Source of the DNA: an alpha proteobacterium BAL199
GTDB taxonomy: Bacteria > Pseudomonadota > Alphaproteobacteria > Thalassobaculales > Thalassobaculaceae
Assembly (NCBI GenBank): GCA_000171835.1
Contig: ABHC01000001.1
Coordinates: 434,001 to 498,000, forward strand
DNA: 64,000 bases
Direction: 5' to 3'
The stretch's first letter is position 1; each line of letters starts with the position of its first letter. Of this stretch, positions 33,972-42,846 are shown piece after piece. The notes below the pieces were generated by a model. That model saw only the letters and a list, made by a program, of their open reading frames with translations. It was not told the DNA's origin and did no database searches. A program made the translations under genes and the position numbers.

Positions 33972-35975
33972 TTAATGCTCCCGTGACCACCCGGTTGTAG
34001 CTGGCCGGCTTGCGCTCGATATCGTCCAGAACGATTGCCCGGCCGCCGTGCACCTTGCGGGCGTCCAGCAGGCCTCGAACAGCGTTTCGTCACGGTCGCG
34101 GGTCTCGAACATCATCTCCGACATCACGTCGTAGAGCTGATTTCCGGCGATCCGGCGCCGGTTGCGGCCGCGTGCCTCTTCCGGAATGTGGAAGCGCCTC
34201 GGCTCCAGCACGGTGATGGTGATTCGCGGGAACAGCCGGCGGCGCAGCTTGCCTTTCATTCGCGAGAAGATGCTGGCCTCGGCGCCCTCGATCCGGACAG
34301 GGATCAGGTCGGCGTCCGCCTTGTCGGCGATCATGCCGGGGCCTTCGTGGACCTTCATCAGCGCGCCCGTCACCGTGATCCGCCCCTCCGGGAAGATCAC
34401 CAGGTGATTGCCGTCGCGCACCTCCTTGACCAGCGCCTTGGCGGCGAACGGATTGCCCGGATCGACCGTGAACACCCGGATCAATGCCAGGAACGGCCGG
34501 GCCCACCAGTGTTGCGCGACGTAGGTGTCGACCGCGAACAGCGGCTTGCCGGGCAGGAACACCGCCAGCAGCAAGCCGTCCAGGAACGACACGTGGTTCG
34601 CGACCACCACCGCGCGTGGCCCGGCGCGCCGGTAGTTGTCGAGGCCGTTGATCCGAACCCGGAACAGCAGGCCGAGCACGATCGCGAACAGGCTTCTCGT
34701 CAGCTCGCCCGGCAGCAGGCCGCAGATGTAGACGGCAACGATCGCGTTGACGGCGGCAAGCGAGGCGAAGACCGTGGTGACGGATAGTCCATAGGCCAGC
34801 ATCAAGGCCGCCCATATGGCGCCCACCACCATGAACAGCGCATTGAGAATGTTGTTGGCGGCGATGTTTCGCGACCGGTGTTCCGGCTCGCTGCGGGCTT
34901 GCAGCACCGCGAACAGCGGAACGCTGTACAGGCCACCGGCGATTGCCATCCCGATCAGATCGACCAGGATACGCCAGTTACCGGGCGTTGAGAGGAAGGC
35001 CGAGGCATCGATCGTTGTCTCGCCCGGAGCGCGGCCCTGCAGCGCCAGGCACAGATCGGCGATGAAGACCGTCATGGCGATCGCGGCGAGCGGTACATAG
35101 CGCGCCGAGACCTCGCCCTGCAGCAGCATGTTGCAGGCCAGCGATCCGATGGCGATGCCGACCGAGAACGCGACCAGGAACAGGGTCACCACGCTTTCGT
35201 CGGCACCCAGAACCGCATTTGCCAGGGTCGGGAACTGCGACAGGAAGGTCGCGCCGACCAGCCAGAACCAGGACAGCCCGAGGATCGTCAGGAACAGCGT
35301 CCGGCTCCGTCCGGCGTGGCTGATGATGCTGAACGTTTCGGCGATCACGTTCGGGTTGATCTTGAGATCCGGCATATCCGGTTCGGCCACCGGAATCGAC
35401 CGGCTGGCCAGCCAACCGGCGATCGCCAGGACCAGCAGGACGACCGAGACGATGGCGATCCCATCGGCACGCAGGATCAGCAGGCCGCCGGCGATCGTGC
35501 CGACCAGGATCGCCAGGAACGTGCCGGCCTCGATCAGGCCGTTACCGCCGACCAACTCGTTTTCGGCGAGATGGTTGGGCAGGATCCCGTATTTGACTGG
35601 TCCGAAGAACGCCGATTGAGCGCCCATCAGGAACAGAACCCCGAGCAGCAGGTAAGGGTCGCCGAGATGCAGGCCGATCGCGCCAATCGCCATGATCGCG
35701 ATCTCGGCCAGCTTGATGCGCCGGATCAACTGCGACTTCTCATGCGCGTCGGCGATCTGCCCGGCAGTGGCCGAAAACAGGAAGTACGGAAGGATGAAGA
35801 TACCGGCGGCGACGGTGACCAGGATCTGGGCGTACTGGCCGCCGATATCCGCCATTCCGTAAAGCGCTAGGATGACGAAGGCGTTCTTGAAGACGTTGTC
35901 GTTCATTGCGCCCAGGAACTGGGTCACGAACAACGGCAGGAACCGGCGGGAGCGGAGCAGGCTGAACTCGGACAT
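33972..35975 (-). CDS. N-terminal part (LplT-like MFS plus PlsC acyltransferase) of a frameshifted Aas-like gene
   Basis: As read, this is a 667-residue frame that ends early. The start is 35975 or 35981 (MSEFSLLRSRRFLPLFVTQF). Residues 1 to about 400 form an MFS lysophospholipid flippase of the LplT type. From about 420 the glycerophospholipid acyltransferase domain follows, with the HX4D motif NHVSFLDGLLLAVFLPG and the FPEGRIT motif. Together with the next fragment this is the flippase-acyltransferase-acyl-ACP synthetase fusion that repairs lysophospholipids at the inner membrane. The frame leaves the family sequence at 34070-34071, where one base seems missing, and the last 30 residues are out-of-frame sequence. 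A perfect palindrome sits upstream. Confidence 0.75.
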   Translation of the reverse strand: MSEFSLLRSRRFLPLFVTQFLGAMNDNVFKNAFVILALYGMADIGGQYAQILVTVAAGIFILPYFLFSATAGQIADAHEKSQLIRRIKLAEIAIMAIGAIGLHLGDPYLLLGVLFLMGAQSAFFGPVKYGILPNHLAENELVGGNGLIEAGTFLAILVGTIAGGLLILRADGIAIVSVVLLVLAIAGWLASRSIPVAEPDMPDLKINPNVIAETFSIISHAGRSRTLFLTILGLSWFWLVGATFLSQFPTLANAVLGADESVVTLFLVAFSVGIAIGSLACNMLLQGEVSARYVPLAAIAMTVFIADLCLALQGRAPGETTIDASAFLSTPGNWRILVDLIGMAIAGGLYSVPLFAVLQARSEPEHRSRNIAANNILNALFMVVGAIWAALMLAYGLSVTTVFASLAAVNAIVAVYICGLLPGELTRSLFAIVLGLLFRVRINGLDNYRRAGPRAVVVANHVSFLDGLLLAVFLPGKPLFAVDTYVAQHWWARPFLALIRVFTVDPGNPFAAKALVKEVRDGNHLVIFPEGRITVTGALMKVHEGPGMIADKADADLIPVRIEGAEASIFSRMKGKLRRRLFPRITITVLEPRRFHIPEEARGRNRRRIAGNQLYDVMSEMMFETRDRDETLFEACWTPARCTAAGQSFWTISSASRPATTGWSREH

Positions 35976-36030
35976 GTTCATAGTCTGGACTCCGAACGAT
36001 GGATCAGCGAGTGGCAAGTAAGATACGTAA

Positions 36031-36046
36031 AAGTGAATATTCACTT
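36031..36046. promoter_or_regulatory. Perfect 16-bp palindrome upstream of the Aas-like gene
   Basis: AAGTGAATATTCACTT is fully self-complementary and sits 56 bp before the start, in a local AT-rich promoter. It has the look of a TetR-family site, but no TetR gene is adjacent. Confidence 0.55.
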
Positions 36047-36241
36047 ACATAATTATGAATTACCAGCCGATCAAGCCCTCGGCGGCTGGGCAAACGAGAA
36101 TCATGTGCGAAGATTGGGTGTTGCCGTCGGCCCCTGAATGCGGCCTATGATCCAGGCACCCTCACCGTGGTGGACGGCGCCCAACGGGCCCAGTCGCCTG
36201 GCTTTTCCGCCGGTTCCACCGCCCCGTCTCGGAGTCGACCG

Positions 36242-37414
36242 ATGCCGATCAACAACCGCATTGCGGAATTCCACCCGGACATGACCGAGTGGCGACGCGA
36301 TATTCACGCCAACCCGGAGATCAAGTTCGAGGAGCATCGCACCGCGGCGCTGGTGGCTGACAAGCTGGAGTCCTGGGGCATCGAGGTGCACCGTGGGATC
36401 GCGCAGACCGGCGTGGTCGGGGTGCTGCGCGGCAATGGCTCAGGTACCGGTTCGATCGGGCTGCGGGCCGATATGGACGCGCTGCCGATGGACGAGGAGG
36501 GCGACCCGTCGTACCGCTCGAAGAATCCGGGTCGGATGCACGCCTGCGGCCATGACGGCCACACCACCATGCTGCTGGGTGCGGCCCGCTATCTGGCGGA
36601 AACCCGCAACTTCGACGGCACCGTGAACTTCATCTTTCAGCCGGCCGAAGAGGGCGGTGCCGGCGCCAAGATCATGATCGAGGAAGGCTTGTTCGACCGT
36701 TTTCCCTGCGACACCGTCTGGGGCATCCACAACGCGCCACATTTGCCGGCTGGCACCATCGGCGTACGTCCCGGCCCGCTGATGGCGGCGGCCGACCAAG
36801 CGTTTCTGACCGTGAGAGGCCGCGGCGCGCATGCCGCCCGCCCGCATGACGGCGTCGATCCGATCGCCGTCGGCGTGCAGCTCTACCAGGGCATCCAGAC
36901 GGTCGTCAGCCGCAACGTCGATCCCATCCACTCCGCGGTGGTCACGGTCGCGCAGTTCCACGCCGGAACCGCGAACAACGTGATCCCGGCCACCGCCGAG
37001 TTGAAGCTATCGATCCGGACGTTCGACGACGGTGTCCGCGACCTGATCGAGCAGCGGATTCGCGCGTTGTGCGACGGCGTTGGACGGATGTTCGGCGCCG
37101 AGGTCGATGTCGAATACCGGCGCGGCTACTCGGCAGTGATCAATCCCGCCGACACGGCGAATATCGTGGCGACCGTGGCCGATCAGGTGGTCGGGCCCGA
37201 CAAGGTCGAGCGCGATACAGCACCGATCATGGCGAGCGAGGACTTTGCGTTCATGCTGAGTGAGCGCCCTGGTGCGTTCCTGTGGCTCGGCGGCGGGGCT
37301 CCAGGTAAAGACTACGGGCTGCACCACCCGAAATACGACTTCAACGACGAGGTGCTACCGGTCGGTGCCAGCTTCTGGGCCAAGCTGGTCGAAACCCAAC
37401 TGGCGCGAGGCTGA
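36242..37414 (+). CDS. M20 family amidohydrolase (hippurate hydrolase / IAA-amino acid hydrolase type)
   Basis: The product has 390 residues with start at 36242 (MPINNRIAEFHPDMTEWRRD). This M20D enzyme shows LRADMDALPMDEEGD, the HACGHDGHTTMLLGAARYLAE metal site, FIFQPAEEGGAGAKIMIEEG with two glutamates, and the lid-domain HAARPHDGVDPIAVG. The C-terminal LHHPKYDFNDEVLPVGASF is typical. It splits N-acyl amino acids such as hippurate, or related conjugates, to an acid and an amino acid in the cytoplasm. It is monocistronic, divergent from the Aas-like gene, and ends in a strong stem-loop. Confidence 0.92.
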   Translation: MPINNRIAEFHPDMTEWRRDIHANPEIKFEEHRTAALVADKLESWGIEVHRGIAQTGVVGVLRGNGSGTGSIGLRADMDALPMDEEGDPSYRSKNPGRMHACGHDGHTTMLLGAARYLAETRNFDGTVNFIFQPAEEGGAGAKIMIEEGLFDRFPCDTVWGIHNAPHLPAGTIGVRPGPLMAAADQAFLTVRGRGAHAARPHDGVDPIAVGVQLYQGIQTVVSRNVDPIHSAVVTVAQFHAGTANNVIPATAELKLSIRTFDDGVRDLIEQRIRALCDGVGRMFGAEVDVEYRRGYSAVINPADTANIVATVADQVVGPDKVERDTAPIMASEDFAFMLSERPGAFLWLGGGAPGKDYGLHHPKYDFNDEVLPVGASFWAKLVETQLARG

Positions 37415-37427
37415 CGTCAAATCCGTC

Positions 37428-37459
37428 CTCCCGGGCACCGCAACACGGTGACCCGGGAG
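37428..37459. terminator. Strong GC-rich hairpin between convergent genes
   Basis: CTCCCGGG-CACCG (37428-37440) pairs with CGGTG-A-CCCGGGAG (37446-37459): 13 base pairs with one bulged A and a CAACA loop. It lies between the M20 amidohydrolase and the IMPase genes. It resembles the dispersed CCCGGG hairpin elements seen in many alphaproteobacteria. Confidence 0.6.
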
Positions 37460-37498
37460 CCACCGGCCTTGCCGCGGAACTGACAGTGATGCGCCGCC

Positions 37499-38278
37499 TC
37501 AGGGCAGCAGGGGCCGCAATTGCTCGACCAGCGCTGAATTGCCGGCGAGCAGACGGTCGGCCGACGGGCCGAGCCGTCCCGGCACGAACGGGACAGCCGA
37601 ACCGCCAGCCTCTTCGACCAGAAGGATGCCGGCGGCAACGTCCCAATCCAGCAGATACGGGTCCCAGGTCGCGTCCAGCCGGCCGTCGGCGACATAGGCC
37701 AGTTGCAGTGCGGCGCAGCAGTAGTTGCGGGTCTGCGCGCCGGCCCCGACCACGGCGCTGACCGCATCGATGTAGCGCTGCGCCGGATGGCGCGGCGAAT
37801 GACCGACGCCGAGCACGGCACGCTCGAGCGTGTTGGCGCCGCTCACCCGGATGATCGTCCCGTTGCGCGTTGCTCCGTGGCCGCGCCGGGCTGCGAAGGT
37901 CTCGGCCGTGTTCGGGTCGTGGATCACGCCAAGTTCGGTGCGGCCATCGCGACGGTAGGCGATTGACACCACGAACTGCGGGATGCCGCGCAGGAAGTTC
38001 TGGGTGCCGTCGATCGGATCGATCACCCAGCCGGTCTCCACCGCTTCCCCGCCATGCTCTTCGCCAACCATCGGGTCGTCGGAGAAGTCGCTCGCAATGG
38101 CCTCGCGGATTGCGGTCTCAACCGCCCGGTCGGCGAGGCTCACCAGATCTTGGGGACCCTTCGTTTCAACCACCAACTCGGCGCGACGCTCAAAATAGGA
38201 GCGTGCCAAAGCACCACCTGTTTTGGCTGCAGCCAACGCGATCCGCAATCGCGCGGCGATGTCGTCATCCATGCTCAT
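37499..38278 (-). CDS. Inositol monophosphatase family phosphatase (possible HisN)
   Basis: The product has 259 residues. The metal-binding motifs of the family are in order: GEEHGGE, the core WVIDPIDGTQNFLRGIPQF, and WDVAAGILLVEEAGG near the C-terminus. Members dephosphorylate inositol phosphate, 3'-phosphoadenosine phosphate, fructose-1,6-bisphosphate or histidinol phosphate. The gene directly follows hisE (16 bp), which makes an IMPase-type histidinol-phosphatase (HisN) an attractive guess, though it is only context. It is the last gene of the phn-hisE run. Starts at 38278 (MSMDDD) and 38272 are both possible. Confidence 0.85.
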   Translation of the reverse strand: MSMDDDIAARLRIALAAAKTGGALARSYFERRAELVVETKGPQDLVSLADRAVETAIREAIASDFSDDPMVGEEHGGEAVETGWVIDPIDGTQNFLRGIPQFVVSIAYRRDGRTELGVIHDPNTAETFAARRGHGATRNGTIIRVSGANTLERAVLGVGHSPRHPAQRYIDAVSAVVGAGAQTRNYCCAALQLAYVADGRLDATWDPYLLDWDVAAGILLVEEAGGSAVPFVPGRLGPSADRLLAGNSALVEQLRPLLP

Positions 38279-38294
38279 CGAACGGTAATTCCTG

Positions 38295-38609
38295 TCAGCT
38301 CTTCGGCATCTTGCCGGCGAGGCCGAGGGCTTTCTCGCGCTGCTCCATCTCGGCCCAAACCTCCGACGGCGTGATCCCCATCCAGACCCACAGAACCATC
38401 AGATTGTAGAGCAGGTCCGCCGACTCCCGGATCACCCCGTCGCGGTCGGACACCACGGCATCGAGCGCGACCTCGGCGGCTTCTTCTACGACTTTCTTGG
38501 CAATCTTCGGGTTGCCGTCACGCAGCAACTGCGCCGTACGGCTTTCTCCGGGGGATTCGGCCCGGGCAAGGTGGACGCCACGATACAGACGGTCGATCGG
38601 GTGGGTCAT
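38295..38609 (-). CDS. hisE: Phosphoribosyl-ATP diphosphatase
   Basis: The product has 104 residues. The MazG-like HisE fold is recognised by SPGESRTAQLLRDGNPKIAK, KVVEEAAEVALDAVV and RESADLLYNLMVLWVWMG. It performs the second step of histidine synthesis, turning phosphoribosyl-ATP into phosphoribosyl-AMP and pyrophosphate in the cytoplasm. It is not fused to HisI. The start overlaps the stop of the Na/Pi cotransporter gene by four bases (ATGA), so translation is coupled to a phosphate transport gene, which is unusual. Other his genes are not in the window. Confidence 0.9.
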   Translation of the reverse strand: MTHPIDRLYRGVHLARAESPGESRTAQLLRDGNPKIAKKVVEEAAEVALDAVVSDRDGVIRESADLLYNLMVLWVWMGITPSEVWAEMEQREKALGLAGKMPKS

Positions 38610-40303
38610 CGGCTCTCGGTGTTCGGATCGGTGGCTGGCGGCTGGCTATTGTCCTCCGATGGCTTTACCGCGCGCAACCGGCTGGATGCGATCTGCCCGG
38701 CATCCTCCAGAATCGGGTAGGCAACCGAGGTGACGTGGCTGTTGATGCGCTTCAGGTCACGCAACACATCGAGATGCAGAGAACTGCTTTCCAGCGATTC
38801 CAATCGACCGGCGCCGATCCGGGCGTAGTGCGCCTCGGAGAACCGTTGCTCCATCTCACGGATATGGACCTTTTGCTCCAGTAGCTTGCGCGCCAGCATG
38901 AGGTCGCCTGAATTGAACACGTTGAGCGCCAATTGCAGGTTGGCCACGACCTGGGCGTGCATCGAGGTGATCTCGGCAAACCCCTCCTTCGAGAACGAGG
39001 AGTGCGCCTTGATCTTCTTGTTGGCGAGTTCCATCAGGTTCTTGTCGATGATGTCGCCGACGTGCTCCAGGTTGGTGGTAAAGCTGAGGATCTCGACGGT
39101 GCGGCGGCTCTCCGACGGATCCAGTTCGTTGCGGGCCAGCCGGGTCAGGTAGAGCTTGATCGCCTCGTGCAGGCTGTCGACCGTATCGTCGCAGCGCTCG
39201 ACCTCCTTGACCAGGTTGGAGTCGTCGCGTCGGAACACCTCCATCGAGCGGGCCAGCATATCGGCGACCACGTCGCCCATGCGCATCGTCTCGCGGCTGG
39301 CGCAGGACAGCGCAACTGTTGGCGAGTCGAGGGCCGACTGCTCAAGGTAGCGTGGTTGCTTTTCGTCGTCGGCCACCGCCTGTTCCGGCAGGATCTTCAT
39401 GACGATTGCTGCGACACCGCCGACGAACGGCAGGAAGACGATGGCCAGCGCCAGGTTGAACGCGGTGTGGAAGTTGGCCACCCGGTGGCCGATGTCGAAC
39501 GATATGATACCGAGATAGGGCATCACATAGGGAATGGTCCACACGCACACCGCCGCACCGGTCAGCCGCATCAGCAGGTTGCCGAGCGGCACACGGCGTG
39601 CCGCCGGAGGCTGGCCGAGCGTCATGATCAACGGCGTGATGGCGCCACCGACGTTGGCACCCAGCACGAGAGCCAGGGCCAGTTGCAGGCTGATCACGTG
39701 CAGCGAGGCCAGGGTCATCACCAGCACCACCACGGTCAGGCTGGAGTGCGCAAGCCATGTCAGAACCGCGGCCAGCAGGATCGCCAGCAGCGGCTCGTCG
39801 GTCAGTGGTCGCAGCACCACCGACAGGGTCTCCGCGTCGCGCAGCGGATGCGACGCCAGCATGATCAAGCGGATCGCCAGCAGCATCAGGCCGAGGCCGA
39901 TCATGATCCGCGACAGGTTTCGGCGCTTGGAGTCCTCGGTGCGCAGGAAGCCCACGACACCGATCAGCAGGAACAGCGGGGACAGCCACGAGACGTCGAG
40001 CGACAGCACCTGGACCACCAGGGTGCTGCCGACGTCGGCGCCCAGCATAACGGCAAGTGCGGCGGGCAAGGCGATCAGCCCGCGTCCGCCGAACGACGAG
40101 ACGATCAGCGCGGTTGCGGTACTGCTCTGCAGGATGCCGGTAACCGCCATGCCGGTCGTGAACGCGGTCAGCCGGTGCCGGGTCGCAACGGCGATGCCGC
40201 GGCGAATGGCGGACCCGAACGCCCGGGTGACCCCGGTGCGGACCATCCGGATGCCCCACAGCAGAAGCGCGATGCCGCCGGCGATGTCGATCAGGATGTG
40301 CAA
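38606..40303 (-). CDS. Na/Pi cotransporter family protein with C-terminal PhoU-like domain
   Basis: The product has 565 residues. The N-terminal 310 residues carry two Na_Pi_cotrans repeats with the hallmark GILQSSTATALIVSSFGGRG and ALVLGANVGGAITPLIMTLG. A PhoU-like helical domain occupies about 345-530 (KEVERCDDTVDSLHEAIKLY, FTTNLEHVGDIIDKNLMELA). Such NptA/YjbB-like proteins move phosphate with sodium, often outwards to limit excess, and the PhoU domain may sense phosphate. It lies 37 bp after phnE and is coupled to hisE, linking organophosphorus import with phosphate balance. Confidence 0.9.
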   Translation of the reverse strand: MHILIDIAGGIALLLWGIRMVRTGVTRAFGSAIRRGIAVATRHRLTAFTTGMAVTGILQSSTATALIVSSFGGRGLIALPAALAVMLGADVGSTLVVQVLSLDVSWLSPLFLLIGVVGFLRTEDSKRRNLSRIMIGLGLMLLAIRLIMLASHPLRDAETLSVVLRPLTDEPLLAILLAAVLTWLAHSSLTVVVLVMTLASLHVISLQLALALVLGANVGGAITPLIMTLGQPPAARRVPLGNLLMRLTGAAVCVWTIPYVMPYLGIISFDIGHRVANFHTAFNLALAIVFLPFVGGVAAIVMKILPEQAVADDEKQPRYLEQSALDSPTVALSCASRETMRMGDVVADMLARSMEVFRRDDSNLVKEVERCDDTVDSLHEAIKLYLTRLARNELDPSESRRTVEILSFTTNLEHVGDIIDKNLMELANKKIKAHSSFSKEGFAEITSMHAQVVANLQLALNVFNSGDLMLARKLLEQKVHIREMEQRFSEAHYARIGAGRLESLESSSLHLDVLRDLKRINSHVTSVAYPILEDAGQIASSRLRAVKPSEDNSQPPATDPNTESR

Positions 40304-40340
40304 TCAGGTACCCTCGATTGCCGGTTGAACGGCCCGGGCG

Positions 40341-41159
40341 TCAGATGATGGCGTGACGGACCCGGGCGGAGACCCACTCGCTGATCAGCACGGTCAGCAG
40401 AATGAGGATGAAGATCACGGTAACTTGCGGCCACGCCAGCACGTTCAGCGAATCCTGGAGCTTGAGGCCGAGACCGCCAGCGCCGACCAGTCCGAGCACC
40501 GCGGACTCACGAATGTTGATGTCCCAGCGGAATACACAGATCCCGGCGAACGCCGGCAGCACCTGCGGGACGATCGCGTAGTCGATCACCTGGGCGGTCG
40601 ATGCGCCGGTGGCGGCGACCGCCTCGACCTGGTTCTGGTCGATCTCCTCGATCGCTTCGTACAGCAGCTTGGCGACGAACCCGACCGAGCGAAGCGCGAT
40701 CGCTACGATGCCAGCCGATACGCCGGGGCCGATGATCGCGACCAGCAGCAATGCCCAGATCAGCGCGTTAATCGATCGGCTGGAAACGATCACCAGCAGG
40801 GCGAGCGGGCGTATGAACCGCACGCTCGGCGTGGTGTTGCGGGCGGCGAGGAAGGCGACCGGGACCGCCATGATCACCGCCAGCAGGGTTCCCAGGGTGG
40901 CCATGTTGATGGTGTCCCACAGCGGCTCCATCAAGGCCGGCAGGTAGCTCCAGCGTGGCGGGATCATGCGCGACCCGATGTCGGCAGCCTGGGTCGGAGC
41001 GTCGGTAACGAAGGCCCAGATGGTATCCTGGGTCATGACCTGCCAGCAGAACGTGAACAGCGCGACCAGGGCGAACCAGCCGACCCAGATCAGCAGTTCG
41101 GCGCGCGGCGTGCGCTTGCGCCAGGACTCCGGGAAGGAACGGGAGGTTTCGGCCATCAC
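40341..41159 (-). CDS. phnE: Phosphonate ABC transporter permease, second PhnE copy
   Basis: The product has 272 residues. Six hydrophobic segments and the binding-protein-dependent permease EAA loop (LYEAIEEIDQNQVEAVAATG) are visible, as is the PhnE motif FRWDINIRESAVLGLVGAGG. It forms the membrane channel with the first PhnE and the ATPase PhnC. Its start overlaps the stop of the first phnE by four bases (ATGA). Two non-identical phnE copies are common in alphaproteobacteria and probably make a heterodimer. Confidence 0.92.
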   Translation of the reverse strand: MMAETSRSFPESWRKRTPRAELLIWVGWFALVALFTFCWQVMTQDTIWAFVTDAPTQAADIGSRMIPPRWSYLPALMEPLWDTINMATLGTLLAVIMAVPVAFLAARNTTPSVRFIRPLALLVIVSSRSINALIWALLLVAIIGPGVSAGIVAIALRSVGFVAKLLYEAIEEIDQNQVEAVAATGASTAQVIDYAIVPQVLPAFAGICVFRWDINIRESAVLGLVGAGGLGLKLQDSLNVLAWPQVTVIFILILLTVLISEWVSARVRHAII

Positions 41160-41959
41160 TGAATCCGCCCTCGGATGATGCTGGAGCCGTACTCGGCGAT
41201 CATCACGATCACGATGATGATGATCAGGATCGCGGCGGCGGAATCGTATTCATAGCGGTCCATGGCGGTGTTCAGGGTGGCCCCGATGCCGCCGGCACCG
41301 ACGATGCCGATCACCGACGACTCCCGGAAATTGATGTCGAGGCGATACAGGCTGAGCCCGATCAGGCGCGGCATGACCTGCGGCTGGATGCCGTAGTTCA
41401 CCACCTGCCACCAGCCGGCGCCGGTGGCGCGGACCGCCTCGGCCTGGGCCTCGTCGATGTCCTCGATGTCCTCGGCCAGCAGCTTGGCCAGGAACCCGAT
41501 GGTCGCAAACGACAGGGTCAGGAAGCCGGCGAACGGTCCGAACCCGAACATCGCCACGAACAGGATGGCAATGATGATTTCCTGGAAGCTGCGCGACAGC
41601 GCGATGATGCCGCGGCAGACAAGATAGATCGGCAGCGGGGCGATGTTGCGCGCGGCACCGATGCCGATCGGAACCGAGATCAGGATGCCGACCACCGTGG
41701 AGGTCACGGTCATGGTCAGGCTTTCCTGCATCCCCTGGGCAATGTCGCCCCAGCGGCTGACGAAGTCGGGAACCAGGAAACCCTTTACGAACCGCAGGCC
41801 ACGGTCGAGCCCTTCGTAGACTCGCATCCAGTTCACATCGACCGACGCGAAGGCGAGGACCAGATAGGTCAGGCTGCCCAGGTATACCGCCCAGCGCAGG
41901 CGCGGGTTGGTGATCAGCGGCGGGCGGCGCCAGACCGTCGGCATGGTGGCGGTCGTCAC
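41156..41959 (-). CDS. phnE: Phosphonate ABC transporter permease, first PhnE copy
   Basis: The product has 267 residues with the same architecture as the next gene. The EAA loop [20 protein letters not shown] and [20 protein letters not shown] are clear. A hydrophobic N-terminal segment precedes the transport domain. It overlaps phnC and the second phnE by four bases at each end, giving a tightly coupled phnC-phnE-phnE block. The imported ligand may be a phosphonate, phosphite or phosphate ester. Confidence 0.92.
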   Translation of the reverse strand: MTTATMPTVWRRPPLITNPRLRWAVYLGSLTYLVLAFASVDVNWMRVYEGLDRGLRFVKGFLVPDFVSRWGDIAQGMQESLTMTVTSTVVGILISVPIGIGAARNIAPLPIYLVCRGIIALSRSFQEIIIAILFVAMFGFGPFAGFLTLSFATIGFLAKLLAEDIEDIDEAQAEAVRATGAGWWQVVNYGIQPQVMPRLIGLSLYRLDINFRESSVIGIVGAGGIGATLNTAMDRYEYDSAAAILIIIIVIVMIAEYGSSIIRGRIQ

Positions 41960-42816
41960 GACAGCCCCGCCATGCGTTCGCGGTCCAGGACACTCTCTGG
42001 CGAGAGATACTCTTCGTCCGACGTTGTCGGTTCGTCGAGCGCCTCGTCCTCGTCGACGGCCCGGATCGTGGCGGACCAGTCTTCCTCGCCGTAGATCCGG
42101 GTCAGCACCTCGGCGTCGAGCTGGTCCGGGGGGCCGTCATAGACGACCTCGCCCGCCTTCAGGCCGATGATGCGGCGCACGAACTGTTGGGCCAGTGCCA
42201 CGTCGTGGATGTTGATGATCGCCGGCAGACCGTGCTCGTCGCAGATCTCCACGATCAATCGCATGATCTGCCGAGAGGTCTTGGGATCGAGCGAGGCGGT
42301 CGGCTCATCGACCAGCAGCAGGTCCGGGTCCTGCGCCAGGGCGCGGGCAATGCCGACCCGCTGGCGCTGGCCGCCGGACAGGGCGTCTGCCCGTTTGTCA
42401 ACGTGATCGGTCAGCCCGACCCGGTCGAGCAGGCCGTAGGCCTTGGACACCGCGTCAGTCGGGTATTTCCGAAAGAAACTGCGCCAGAAGCTGACGTAGC
42501 CGAGGCGGCCGGACAGCACGTTCTCCATTACTGTCAGCCGTTCGACCAGGGCGTACTCCTGGAAAATCATGCCGATCCGCCGGCGGGAGCGCCGCAGCGC
42601 GCCGCGCCCGAGCCGGGTGAGTTCGGTCTCGCCGAGAAACACCTGGCCCGAGCTTGGCTCAACCAGCCGGTTGATGCAGCGGATGAGGGTCGACTTGCCG
42701 GCGCCGGACGGCCCGATCAGCCCGACCACCTGTCCCGGCTCGACGGTGAACGATACCCCGGACAATGCCCGGTCGCCGGTACGGTAGGTCTTCGTCAGGT
42801 TGTCCAGACGCAGCAT
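41956..42816 (-). CDS. phnC: Phosphonate ABC transporter ATP-binding protein
   Basis: The product has 286 residues. It has Walker [18 protein letters not shown], signature [20 protein letters not shown], Walker [21 protein letters not shown] and the switch [18 protein letters not shown]. The C-terminal 45 residues after the ATPase core form an acidic extension ([20 protein letters not shown]) not needed for ATPase function. It powers import by PhnD and PhnE. It lies 30 bp after phnD. Confidence 0.94.
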   Translation of the reverse strand: MLRLDNLTKTYRTGDRALSGVSFTVEPGQVVGLIGPSGAGKSTLIRCINRLVEPSSGQVFLGETELTRLGRGALRRSRRRIGMIFQEYALVERLTVMENVLSGRLGYVSFWRSFFRKYPTDAVSKAYGLLDRVGLTDHVDKRADALSGGQRQRVGIARALAQDPDLLLVDEPTASLDPKTSRQIMRLIVEICDEHGLPAIINIHDVALAQQFVRRIIGLKAGEVVYDGPPDQLDAEVLTRIYGEEDWSATIRAVDEDEALDEPTTSDEEYLSPESVLDRERMAGLS

Positions 42817-42846
42817 CGATTCAGTCTCCCCCGATCCGATCGTCGG

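Noticed and set aside
38933-40348. 470-residue open frame antisense to the Na/Pi cotransporter gene
   Set aside because: Extreme H, Q, R and D composition typical of GC-rich antisense reading, and no motif.
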